From the NCBI GenBank assembly GCA_002900995.3, contig CM035307.1:2232001-2296000 (forward strand): 64,000 nucleotides of DNA, in the 5' to 3' direction. Each line of letters starts with the position of its first letter. The stretch's first letter is position 1. Positions 1 through 11,560 of this stretch are shown piece by piece. Below the pieces are notes generated by a model. That model made no database searches. It had not been told where the DNA came from and saw nothing but the letters and a program-made list of their open reading frames with translations. Source of the DNA: Ganoderma boninense (Eukaryota > Basidiomycota > Agaricomycetes > Polyporales > Polyporaceae). Position numbers and translations under genes: made by a program.

Positions 1-195
1 TATTCGCGTCAGCTTCGAGATGTGATCTCCAGGAACCTGTCCGCAGGGTCCTTTGTATTACATATAGAAAGTTCCAGTCTATGGGAGGGATTTAACGCGC
101 TCGCCGGTAGCACTAGTGATCATGCCAACAGCCTCCATCCCTCGCTCCATCGAACCACCACCACCCGCGCAAAGGACCGGATCCGCGACAAGAAC

Positions 196-2302
196 ATGAA
201 TCAATACAACCAAGTTACTCTGCCCCAGCTCGCAATGATGAATGCGATCATGGCCGCGATGCAGACGCAACCTCAGCAGCTCCAGCCAACAGGTGGCGGC
301 GTTCCCAATGTTAACGCGGCCAACGGTCCCGCAGTGGCGTCGCAACAGCCGCCGGCATTCCCCAACTTCGTCCTTCCCCCACAACTGCTGCCTCACACTC
401 ACATCCCTGGTCCTTCGTCCGTACCGCAACTAGGTGGACAATCATGGGCACTTCCTGCGCTACCTACCAACGCACCACAGCCTCTCGGCGCCCAGCCGAA
501 TTCACCTACTGTCGACGAGATTGTCGCTGGCGTCGTGGCAGCGATGAAGGCTAATGCACCACAAGGAGATATGGACAAGTCGCTCGCCAGTTTTGTGCCA
601 GACGATGAAAGAGTCATCGTAAATGCGCTGAGGAGGGCCAAGAGGGAGGGGCTTACGCCCCTTCAAGGCATCTCCAAGCTTGATCACGTGAGTCCAATGT
701 TTTGTTTACAGCCCACAGATAACAGATCATGCTAATCCTATTGTAGGTCAATAACCACACAGCCGCTTGTGAGTGAACCACACGCATCTTGCTTCATATT
801 TTGGTCCAGTTTTCATCTTGAATGTTGCAGCGTGGAAAGATTACTTCATAAAACACGTCGAGAAATTGGGCCCAAAGATTTATTCGGAGGTGTATGCCAA
901 TGCCGCTGCATCCGCTTCATCGAAGAGCTCTGCAAGTGCTGCCGGTGGGTCACGGTATGACTTTCCAACGCGTCTCTCGAGAAGGGTGCTGATCCCAACC
1001 TTAGCTCGGGAGGCCAAAGTGCATCGTCATCCCATCCTCGTCGTCCCATCACAGACGGGGATCGCTCAGATTCTGAACAGTCGGACCCCGACGAGGATAA
1101 TGTCATTGACGGTTCTGTGGCCTCTCAGTCCAAGAGAGGCGCTCCAGTAATAGAGTACCACGACGAAGTCCACATTCCAAACCTTTCACCTGGCATCAAG
1201 CCAAAGCCCCCACAACGAGACTTGAAGCATAATAACCACAGGTTCACGAAGGAGGACAAGATCTTCTTCATCCACTATCTGAAGTACCGCCTCCGCAAGG
1301 GGCCCGTCCCCAGCAAAGAATATCTGTACAGGGAGCTGGCAGAACAAGTACGTGCTGAGGTACAAAAAACTGGTATCCCGCTTACCACCCAACTGCTCTG
1401 TCCCTTTCGCAGGCACCGCATCACAGCGCAGATTCGTGGAAGCGGCATTGGGACAACACGTGCACGCTCCCGAACCAGATCTACATCCAGGCTCTTAAGC
1501 GTGTCAACAGCCGTCGACAGGAGCCCCGTCGTCCGGTCCCACATCCCGAGCAGAACCCGGCAGAATCGAGCGAAGAGGAAGATGCGGAGGATGAAGAAGA
1601 GGAAGAAGAGGAGGATGCGGGAGAGAGAAGAAGACGGCGATGCGGCGCCTCCCGAGCCTAGCGATGATCCCGTGTCCGAGCCAACTGCTTCTCGGAAGCG
1701 GGCCTCGACGGCCAAAAAGGCGCAGGGAGGACGTGCTCCTCACAGATGTAAAATCTCTGACGAGGACGTCCGAGCGATGGCGCAGTACATTGTGGAGAAA
1801 CGCCAGTGTGACGGGTGGGAGGCTCTGAAAGCGCCGATCGGTGGGAGGAATTCGCTCGCCGTCCCGAGGTGGGCTCTTCTCTCTTCACCTGGCCTTGTTC
1901 TGGGATAACGTTGGCGTGTGTGTAGAACGTGAAGCGCGGTTTAAATGCCTGGATTGGGATCACATACTCTCGGGCGAAGGGTGAGCAGTGTGATTCCACC
2001 TGTCATGTACCGCTTGGAGCACTGATGATGAGGATGTAGACATTCAAGCGTATATCCAGGAGTATGAATCAGAGCAGCTATCGACGCCGGATGCAGAAGA
2101 GAAACCTCCGGCATCCCCAACGGTAGACAGGTCGACGGATTCAAGGGAAGGTGATGCGAAAGATGGAGAGGCAAAGGGTGTACTGCCTTGTGCGGCGAAA
2201 CGTGCGTTGGAAGACGAGGAGCGGAAGGTCGAGGGGAGCAGGTCTTCGACTTTGAAGCGTCCAAAGATGGGCAAACCCGAGGCGATCGTGATTTCGGATT
2301 GA
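196..2302 (+). CDS. Triple Myb/SANT-like module protein, copy A (probably frame-broken paralog)
   Basis: I do not recognise a named family. The product parallels the gene that follows it: a Gln/Pro-rich N-terminus, then three helical modules that each end in a Trp-centred helix (SWKDYF, SWKRHW and a third), with an acidic stretch between modules 2 and 3 and a Lys/Arg-rich tail. The start was chosen by analogy with copy B. Introns fall just before the Trp helix, as in copy B. Unlike B, the frame matching the paralog breaks at least three times: in the GA-rich acidic tract near 1620-1635, near 1838-1845 (before the RWEEFARRPE segment), and near 1950-1955, where about 5 bases appear inserted. 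A splice solution for the first break would replace the acidic tract with a basic one, which the paralog does not support. This is either a decaying duplicate or a copy with sequence errors. A nuclear DNA-binding role is inferred only from the module shape. Confidence 0.55.
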
Positions 2303-2585
2303 AAGTGCACGGAGGTTTCCAGGCTCAGATCTGCGCTGAGTCCTACCATATTTATACCATATACACCCAGTGACACATTTGGACAAGCTTCTACCATGGC
2401 TCAAACGGATGATGCAGGCTGCTTCCGAGGATGCTTCCGTGTCAGATAGACAATCACAACGTGTCCGCAACGCCTGGTGGCCTTGTGCCCCAATCGAGAA
2501 GCTCCGTCCATAGAGTTGGTCCTCGACGAGCTGGTCCACCTCCTACCCCCTGCCTCCACTCCTCGCGCACACTGCCCCCAAGAGC

Positions 2586-4527
2586 ATGAATCCTCCTAAC
2601 CTTGCCTTCTTACAGGCGATGATGACCTCCATGCCAGTGCAGGCTCAGCCTCCGCTCCAGGGCATCGCCGCTCCATCCAGCGTCGCTGGTCATGCAGTAC
2701 CGCAACAGGCGGCGTTCCCAGCCTTCTTCTTGCAGCCACCACATATGCAAACGCTCTCTAGTCCCTTGTCCCTCCCCCCGCAATTCGGCGGGCAGCCATG
2801 GGTCCTTCCTGCATTCCAGACGATGAACGCAACCCAGCCCTCAACAGTAGGCTTCCAGTCGACCATTGGGGCCGCCCCAAATGCCGGCCGCATGGGTGCC
2901 ACTGCAACGAAGTCGGGCCGTGAAGACATAGTGAGGGAGTCAATCCCAGTTGGGTCTGCGCCAGACGACGAATGGATCCTGATCAACGCGCTTCGAAAAG
3001 CACAGGCAGAAGGGTTGACGCCCCTCCAAGGGTTCCGCAAGCTTGATAAAGTGAGTCAATCGGCCAACGGGAACTAGAGTCACAGTTTCGTATAGATCGG
3101 CAGAGCTGATGACATTACAGGTTAACAGCCATACAACTGCCGGTTAGTGATAAGTACGCATTTTCTTGACGTCTTTCTCATCCTGGATGCTAGCGTGGAA
3201 AGATTACTTCCTCTTGCACGTCGAGAGGCTGGGCCCGAAGGTGTTTCCACAAGCATATACGAAGGCTCCTAGTTCGTCAACGAGTAGACAAAGTCATCCT
3301 GATTCTTTCTCGACGTCCATCGCTGGAGGTGTGTGTACATTACCAGTACTAGCCGATCGTTCAACTCTAAGCAACGATGCGACTTCAGGCCCCGAGCGGG
3401 GGCTAAGGGACGAGAGTACCGCCACAGGCTCTCGGGCAAAAAGAGGCCCTCCAGTAGAGTACTACGCTAGTATCTGCATCCCATCCCTACTCCCAGGCGT
3501 GAAACCGAAGGCACCAAAGCGGGACCTGCGAGACGAACGCCACAAGTTCACAGAGGAGGAAAAAATATTCTTCATTCAATTTTTGAAGTATCGCCTACGC
3601 CGAGGCCCCGTGCCAAGTAAAGAACAGCTATATAGAGAGCTAGCGGATCAGGTAGGGGTGCAACCGTGACATACCGCTGGTATCTTCTAAGGACGCCTCT
3701 ACTCTTGCAGGTGCCCCATCGAAACACAGATTCGTGGAAGCGCCTTTGGGACAAGGAGTGCAAACTTCCGAACGAGATCTATATCGCAGCGCGCAAGCGT
3801 GTCAAGAACGACCTTCTTGCTGGACCCAACCTGGAGGTGTCGAGCGACGAGGGTGACGGCCATTCGGGAGACGAGGAAGATCAAGAGGAAGAGGACGAGG
3901 AAGAGGACACCGAGCCCGAGTTCGAACCAACGACTTCCCAGACACCATCTTCCGCAGCAAAGAAAGTAAAGAAAGGCCGCCGTGTCCGCAAATACAGGGT
4001 CACCGAGGCGGACATCCAGGCCATGGCGCAGTTTGTCGTGGAGAAGCGCGCGTGTGATGACGGGTGGAAGGGCCTCTCTGCGGGCCTCCGATGGGGGGAG
4101 TTCGCCGCTCGGCCTGAGGTGCGCTCTTGAATCATTGCATTGCTCTATTTCGTCATGACCGTTCGAGTAGAACAGGAAGCGTTCGCTAGCGGCTTGGCAA
4201 CATATTGCGAACAGGCGTCCACAAGGTAGAGTGTATGGCCCCACTTGGCTCTGTCAAAATGCTGATGCCAAGGTGGTAGGTATCGACGCATATGTCCGGG
4301 AGCTTGAAGCAGAACATGCGACCCTCGCGGAGGAAGAAGTCTCGGATCCTTCCACAGAGGAAAGGAGTACGAACTCGCAACTGAAGGGCGAAGGGAAGAG
4401 GGGTACGAAGCCGTACGCCAAACGTGCTCTGCACGACGAGGAACCGGCTGCCTCCGAGGAGATAGAGACTTCAGCAGAGAAGCGGCCCAGGTTAGAAAAC
4501 GCCACAGAGGTAGTCGTGTTGGGTTAA
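2586..4527 (+). CDS. Triple Myb/SANT-like module protein, copy B (intact)
   Basis: Unrecognised protein that reads through without a break. The N-terminal ~110 residues are Gln/Pro/Ala-rich low complexity. Three similar modules follow: (1) from DDEWILINAL to AWKDYFLLHVERL, about 2963-3230; (2) from FTEEEKIFFIQFLKYRL to SWKRLWDKE, about 3550-3760; (3) from VTEADIQAMAQFVVEKR to AAWQHIANRR, about 4000-4215. Each has a long first helix, a middle segment and a final helix with an invariant Trp, the plan of a Myb/SANT or Rap1-type Myb fold. An acidic tract lies between modules 2 and 3, and the tail is charged. Phase-0 introns at 3051-3120, 3652-3710 and 4119-4170 sit at the same place in all three modules; a further phase-1 intron is at 3143-3193. 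Likely nuclear and DNA- or chromatin-binding (inference). It is a tandem duplicate of the upstream gene on the same strand. Confidence 0.75.
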
Positions 4528-4683
4528 ATAAGGGTGAAGTGCGCAGAAAGACGAGACCATAGTCAAACGTGTTTCCTGTCAAGAACCTCTTACCATTGTT
4601 GTCGACGTAGAGCTACACTGTCGTTGATGTATTCTATATACCGTTGTACACTTCGTAATCTGCATCCTTCGCTCGACAATCGC

Positions 4684-7600
4684 CTAAACGTGAACCACAA
4701 TGAAAGGAACCTACATTCCGATATTCATCAGCACTTATCCAAAACACAGTGAACAGCAATTTGCATACCTCGACATCCTCCCCTTCCTCATCGCTCACCA
4801 TGACCTCGACGATGAGGTGCTTGGTATGTGGCGGGACGGGCTTCTTGCTGACATGCTCAACGAGCTTGGTGAACTTCATCGGCAGCCGCTCCTCACTCTT
4901 CTTCTTGCCGATGAACGAGCTCCAGAGCATGCTGACGCCCTGCGACACCATGCTGACTTCGAGCTTGTGCTCACGCGAGAACCAGTCGATGATCTCCTTG
5001 AGCGTTGGGTCGTTCTTGAACTCGAAGCGGTCCCAGAGTGTCCACTCAGTCTCGCCGTACTTGCTCTTCTTCGGCGCGATGGGCTCCGAGAAACCGAAGA
5101 ACGGCAGCGCGAGGTTGACGAAGCCATTCTTGTAGTCCTCGAGCTTGGTCTTGCCATCGACGAGCTAGAAAAACGCGCCATCGTCAGTGAACATGGGTAA
5201 CAATGCAGGCAGGGGAAAAATCATACCTTGTAGAGCTCCAAGCAGACGAGCCCGGTGACCAGCGACGTGGTAGTGGCGATGGCGGGAATGATCTTCCCGC
5301 GATCTGCTTCGTCGTATGCCTGTCAGCTGGAGCGATGTTGTAGTTTAGTGCACGCAGATTTGACGCCGCCGTGATGAAGTCGATGTGGAAGTTCGTGTCG
5401 TCGTCCTTCTCGAATTCCACCGGGTTCAGGCGGTAGCCGACGAGGGAGGACGGAGGGGGAAGTTGCTTGAGGGAATCTTGCGGGTCAGCGTCGCCGCCAG
5501 CGTCGCCCTGTGGTGCGGGGTCGTTGTCATTGATCTGGACCTTTACACCGCTCTTGGGCGTGAACTCGGGCACGATGACCTCATCTGCGACCTTCTTGAA
5601 AATTGCGGGGTCGGACTCGCCACGAAGACCGTAGTTGAACGCACGCAGGTTTGCGGCAGAGATGATGTATTGCAGGTGGGTTGGCTGCAATAACTCGTCA
5701 GTAAGAGCACAGGTGCTAGAGCGAGCGATGGCGTACGTCGCTAGAGTTGAAAGTAAGCGGATCGGGGGCACGCTTAGGACCGCTCCAGAATGGCTGGCCA
5801 GTGCTCGTGACAGCATCCTTGGGCAAGCTGAACAACAGCTGGCGGATCGAATTGTTGTACTGCTCCTCGAACTGCAAGCGTGCCCAAACGATGCACTCCT
5901 CGAACGTGAGAGGCTTGTTCGTCACGAGGTAAGACACAATCGTCTCCACTTGCTCCTTGACCTGCCCAGAGTACTTGAGGTTGGTCTCAAGGAAGTTAGG
6001 TTCGGAGAGATACGAGTTAACAGACTGTGGGGGCTTGACGAAGAGCGCGTCAAATTGCTGCCTGGCCCACTATAATGACATAAGATGTAAACATCGTTTT
6101 GAAGTATCGCAGCAGAAATGAAGTACCTCAATGGTGTGGGCGATAGCGTTGGGGAAATTCTTCACCGTACAGACAGGTGTCTCCTTCTCTGGTGGGTCTT
6201 GCGACGAAGAGTACGACTCGGTAAGGTGAGGTGCGATCACCTGGGTGTTTCCCTTTGTCCCGAGGGTTCCGGACTCGAGGAGAGGCTTCTCGTAGAAGAC
6301 ACAGCGCTGGTCCATATACTGACGCGCCTTCACATTGTCCAATGCATTGGTGACACCATCCAGGCTGGCAAAGAAGCTGGCATCGTAGATGTCTGCTCTC
6401 CCACGTCAGTTAAAGAAAATGAAGCAATCGAAGCACTACTTACTCTCGGTATCTGGTCCAACGGCCTCCTGCTTGGTATCGATTTGGCCTTCGAGATCAG
6501 GGTTCATGGCAGCCACGGCGGCGGCTGCAACCTCAGACTTGAACTTGCCGAGATCCTTAGGCCTGAACAAGAACTGGCGATTGAGGTTGGACTTCTCGAT
6601 GGTATCCAGATCGGTGACAGTGATCTTGCCGTTCGGACCTGATGCAAGCCCCATCATAGACCAGTTCTTGAGCATCTCACAGCCGATAGCCCCAGACCCG
6701 ACAAGGAACTCGCGGAAGTTAGCAATCCTGTCCTGGAACTTCTTGCCGAATACCGCGATCTGAGCATCGTACCGGGACCCAATGGGCTGCACGTCCTGCT
6801 CGGATGGAAGGTCTGAAGGCAAAGACTCAAGCGAGTCGAAGTAGAGGTGCTGGAGCATGGGGTGGAACTTCGCAGAGCAGGCCTTCAGTACTTCCTGCGC
6901 AACAAAGCCACCCAGGACAGCGTTCATCGGCGCAAGGTCTCCAGTGGCTTGGAATGCAAGTTGAATAACAGTCTTCTCTTCCACATCCGCATCAATCTGC
7001 TTCGCTAGTGCGACAACAGCGGAGGCATCGTCGGCATTGCGAGGGCGAGGAGGCCGTTTGTGCTGCTCTTCAAACAGTGAGATCGCCTGGAAGCCAGCGT
7101 GTAGAGCGGCAGGCCGGTCGAACTTGGAGAAGTCGGTGACGAAGTACTCGGGTTCCTTGAGCGACTCGCGCAACGATTTCTGAGTGTTACGTTAACGAAG
7201 CAGCACACGTACAATGGAACACACTCGCATACAAACTGCAGAATCTTCGGCATCTTGACTTGCGTAAAGATACCGCCAGTCGTGTATTCGCTCAAGCCCG
7301 AGGTATCGCCGATGGAAAAGGTGTAAGGACCCTTGACGGTAATTTTGCGTGGCTCGCATGCATTCAACTCAGTCATGCCCTGAACTTCGCTGAAAGTGAC
7401 AAAGTCACCGTCCTCGAGGCCATGCCGTGTTTCATCTAGGCAGGTAACGACTCCATCTTGGTCTTTTTCAACCGAAACGATCATGCCAGATAGAGGTTGC
7501 TCGCCAGTCGGGTCCACACAAGTGAACTTTGGGCCGAAGTCGTTGAACGCCGTGCTGCAGATATATGCATTGAGTGTCTGAGATCGAACGGTGGCGTATC

Positions 7601-8398
7601 CTTAGCGTACCCAAAGAGACCTCGCGTGTCTGCAGAGATGAAATGCACGCCATTTTCATGTGTCCAGTCATTGATCTCGAGCTGTTTCTTTAGCGACACG
7701 CCGCAAAGAACTACAGCCTGAAATGTTGTGCGTGAGACGAAACGGGCAGCTTTTCAAATAAAAAAGGAAGACATACTTGGAAGCCTTTGACCAATTCTAC
7801 GGAGATCTCTTGGCCGGGCTGACCACCAAGATTCCGTACTGGGACATATGCATTGAGCTCAGCGAGGCGAGGAACGGTAACCTCTGCCCGTGACTTTCCA
7901 ACGTCTTCTTGCCGCAAAAAGAACTATAAGAATTTAAGCATCCAAAGAATAATCAGTAATTCCAGGATAGAAGTCACCTGGCTGCTCAAGTCTGATAGTT
8001 GAACGGGCTCGGGGTCGTAGATTGTGACCGACTTCACACCAGCAAGAATGACGTTCTTGGCTGTCACATACAGTGTATTGGCGAGACTGTTGCCATAAAG
8101 AACGTGCAGCACTTTGGAACGCACCAACTTCCACACCAAGACCCTTTACTCCCACAATCAGCACATTGGAAGCCGCCATGCGTTTCATGGCTGCATAAAA
8201 GCGGGAAACGTGAGCCTAGATGAACTGTATGCGAGGATTGAAGCTCACCTTCGTGCCCAAGCACATAGCTAGAGAGGATTGGTCAGTTGCAGGACGCGTC
8301 GTACATGGGTCTAAGACGTACAGTTGACGGGAGTACAAGCCCTCATCAATCGCAGCTTCATCGACATCCATCGCGGATGGGAGGTTGGAGGCGGACAT
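4684..8398 (-). CDS. UBA1: Ubiquitin-activating enzyme E1
   Basis: E1 enzyme that adenylates ubiquitin, carries it as a thioester and passes it to E2 enzymes in cytosol and nucleus. Seen in order on the minus strand: an N-terminal inactive adenylation half ([13 protein letters not shown], then VGVKGLGVE), the active adenylation domain with [17 protein letters not shown] and [15 protein letters not shown], the catalytic cysteine in [17 protein letters not shown], and a C-terminal ubiquitin-fold domain ending [13 protein letters not shown]. The last exon is only 27 nt (4684-4710), joined by an intron at 4711-4768. The start is the first ATG giving the family N-terminus. Many short introns interrupt the gene; one at about 7560-7620 restores the family sequence across an apparent frame change. 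The gene diverges from DPH6 with 229 bp between the two starts. Family assignment is firm; exact exon borders are by eye. Confidence 0.95.
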
Positions 8399-8627
8399 GG
8401 TTGGTGAAGGAAAGAGTAAAATACAGCGGATGATAGGAAGAGGTGGTGGTGGATGTCGGGCAGAGAGATCGTTTTGGGATCCTGGGCTGTGGCGGGACAG
8501 ATTACGACGCGCTTGTCGAGCGCGACCCTGACGTAAGCCGCATAATCTACGCGTGATCTACATCGGGCGCCTCTTGCACGCTCCCTACAACGACTCTCCG
8601 TCTTCAACTCAACTCTCCCACTCAGCC
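8399..8627. promoter_or_regulatory. Shared divergent promoter region, UBA1 / DPH6
   Basis: Only 229 bp separate the start codons of UBA1 (minus) and DPH6 (plus), so both 5' UTRs and core promoters must lie in this interval or overlap. I see no clear TATA box. Coordinated or mutually exclusive expression of the two genes is possible but cannot be judged from sequence alone. Confidence 0.5.
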
Positions 8628-11263
8628 ATGAAATACGTCGCATTGCTGAGTGGAGGAAAGGACAGCTGCTACAACCTCTCCCATTGCGCCAGAAATGGCC
8701 ATCAACTAGTAGCAGCAGCCTCTCTAGGTCCTCAGCAAGGCAAAGGTTCGGCCATAACCAAGCTTCCCCGATGATCCCTTCCGAACCCGTGCAAACCAGA
8801 GGAACTTGACTCATATCTCTACCAAACCGTCGGTCAAGATGCGATGGAATTTGTTGCACGCGCTCTCGATGTACCGTTGTACAGACGAGTAATTGCTGGC
8901 GCTGCCGTAGAGCAAGGTGGGGAGTATGGTGGACGCGATCCATCAAAGAGTGGAGGAATACAGGGCGATGAGACGGAGGATCTCTATGAGCTTCTGCTCA
9001 CGGTAAAGGTAGGTATACAGTATCGACACCATGTCTTTGATGAAAGCCCTCTAATCTCCTTGCATTCAGAACCATCACCCAGAAGTACTCGGTGTCTCCG
9101 TAGGCGCTATCCTCTCCAATTACCAGCGTGTCCGTGTCGAACACGTGTATGTTCTGTATCACAAACAGACAATATGTATGCACTCACTCAGCACAGGTGC
9201 CGACGTCTCGGTTTAACACCCCTCTGTTATCTTTGGCAGCGGGACCAGGAAGAATTGCTCGCCGAGATGATTGAGGCAGGAATGGAAGCCATCTTGATTA
9301 AGGTGGCTGGTATCGGTTTGACGACCAAGCATCTGGGGAAAACATTGGCACAAATGCAGCCCACATTAGTGAAACTAGTAAGTTTAATTTGATTCCATTC
9401 TTCAGTCAACCGTCTCAGTGGTGTTGCCAGCACTCGTTGTATGGATCCCACGTTTGTGGTGAAGGTGGCGAATACGAGACTTTAACGCTTGATTCTCCCA
9501 TGTTTAAGTACCGCATCAACCTGTGCGTACATTTGTTATTGTTGCCGTACCATTCATTTTCATACTGGATTTAGGGACGAGGTGGAGACTGTCATCCACT
9601 CCGACAACGACTTCGCCACAGTAGCGTATCTCCGTATCAAGAGTGCGTCGCTCGTAGCCAAAGAACACCCCGCGGTATCCGATGTCACCGTCCCTTCAAT
9701 ACTTTGCGAGACGTTTTCCTCTCTGCGCGACGTTATCTCGCCCACCACATCGCTGCAAGCGGTGGATGAGAATACTCAAACGCAATATTCTGTTCCTATT
9801 GCACTGCCCATAGTAACGAAACGGGTCGGCAATTGGATAGCCGTGACCAACGTGCAACGTGAGGTTGACGAACAGGCTTTCAAAATCTCCGTAGAGGACG
9901 AGGTGCGCGAATGCTTTGAAAAGCTCAGAGGTACATCCATTCCGTACTCGCCCAGATGTCGGTAAACATTGAGGACTGATGATTATTTGATGTTTGCAGA
10001 GTCTCTGGCATCACAAACACTCACGCTTGCGAGCTGTGCCAACATTAATTTCTTCATCTCGTCTATGGACCTCTTCGCACGCGTCAACGCCGTATACGCT
10101 ACCTATTTTGGATCGAGTCCTCCGGCTCGTGCATGCGTCGCTCTGGACTTGCCTTCCCCCACGCGTGTCCGACTCGACTGCATCGCATATGCCGAAAGCA
10201 ATGCTCATGAGCGGCAGGCACTCCACGTCCAGGGTCTCAGCTACTGGGCCCCAGCGAACATCGGGCCATATTCGCAAGCAATCATCGTGAGTCCATTTCC
10301 AGGCCCTTGTGACGCCTCAGATTCAAGGTAGTCTACCCCTTACAGGTGGACGAGAGAGTTTTCATTTCCGGACAGATCGGCCTCATCCCCAGCAGCTTAT
10401 CCCTCCCGTCTCCCCAAAACCTCGCCATCGAGGCCGCACTTTCATTCCAGCATGTCCACCGCGTCATCGATGCGCTGAAGAACAACACCGGGGGCGGATG
10501 GTCCGGTCACACGCAGGGCATTATCTACTGGCTTGCCAGGAAGGGTGACGAGCCAGCTGTCCGCGCGGCTAGCGCAGCATATGCAGAAGTGTGTCCGCTT
10601 TCTTCACTCGATTTGCGTGAAGCGAACTCTCGGGTCGTTGGACTCTAAAATCGCCCTCAGGATGCTGGTGTTCCTACCGTGTTCCTCGTCGTCCCCGAGC
10701 TCCCCAAAGGCGCACTGGTCGAGAAGCAGGTGATTGTCCACACGGGTCAATGCGACATCACCGAGGACGACGGGACGGTTGTCCGTCGCCATATCGTGCC
10801 GTCCGGGTATCAAGGTGCGAGCAACTAATTTTTCTCAAACCTACACCCTATCTTACGTCCAACATTTACTATCAGAAAACCTCGAAAATGTTGAGGGCAA
10901 GCTACATTCGGAAGTATCGGAATTCAGAGAAACCCGCTCCAAAGTGGTCCTGGTGTTGGGCAAAGGCGATGCCCCGGCGCATCTCACACGGCTTCTAAAG
11001 CTGTTCAATCTGCATTTCCCAAGCTCCTCCATGCTTTCCATCCGGTTGTTCTACAAGCTCACTGCGCATAAGGGTGTGTATTAAATTTTCAACTCAGTGA
11101 CGGTGGTGTTTTTGACGTTGCATCGTTCCCAGTCGCGGCATCGATCGCATCGCTGTTCGCAACATCCGACGGTCCCGCGCCGATTACGTCCGTCCCGGTC
11201 AGACATATCTCAAGCAAGGACGGGAGCGACTGGGAATATGCGATATTCGCGCTATGTACATAA
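8628..11263 (+). CDS. DPH6: Diphthine--ammonia ligase with C-terminal RidA-like domains
   Basis: Catalyses the last step of diphthamide synthesis on elongation factor 2, ATP-dependent amidation of diphthine, in the cytosol. The N-terminus has the PP-loop ATP-pyrophosphatase signature LSGGKDSCYN, followed by EVLGVSVGAILSNYQRVRVE and GEGGEYETLTLD, which are characteristic of the DPH6 family. After about 9970 there are two RidA/YjgF-type modules (SYWAPANIGPYSQAI, then VDERVFISGQIGLIP), the fused architecture known from yeast and other fungal orthologs. The 3' end looks frame-shifted at first sight, but a 53-nt intron at 11045-11097 joins the SMLSIR segment to DGGVFDVASFPVAAS and gives the stop at 11261-11263. 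Convergent with the transporter gene downstream; divergent from UBA1. Confidence 0.9.
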
Positions 11264-11560
11264 GACAGCCTGAACCTACGTTGAGAAATGTTGCATGCGT
11301 GTGGTGGAGGGCATGTGATAGTGCGAGATCAAATAGGATGCGATAGATGATGTACAACAGGATAAAAATGCGACAGTATCACGACAACTAAGTAGCCCCG
11401 AGTCCTTTCGCAGTCCACAAGCCCGATGAAAGGGAAGCACAAAATATACTTACATAGCCGCACAAGCAGCTGATCAGGCCTCAGGCGCGACAGAATATTG
11501 CCCATCATGCACCTGGGCAGGCCGCTAAATTGCACGGGATGCGCATGCGGCAACATGAGA

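Noticed and set aside
11020..11110. Apparent frameshift at the 3' end of DPH6
   Set aside because: A 53-nt GT-AG intron at 11045-11097 joins the frames and gives a family-like C-terminus.
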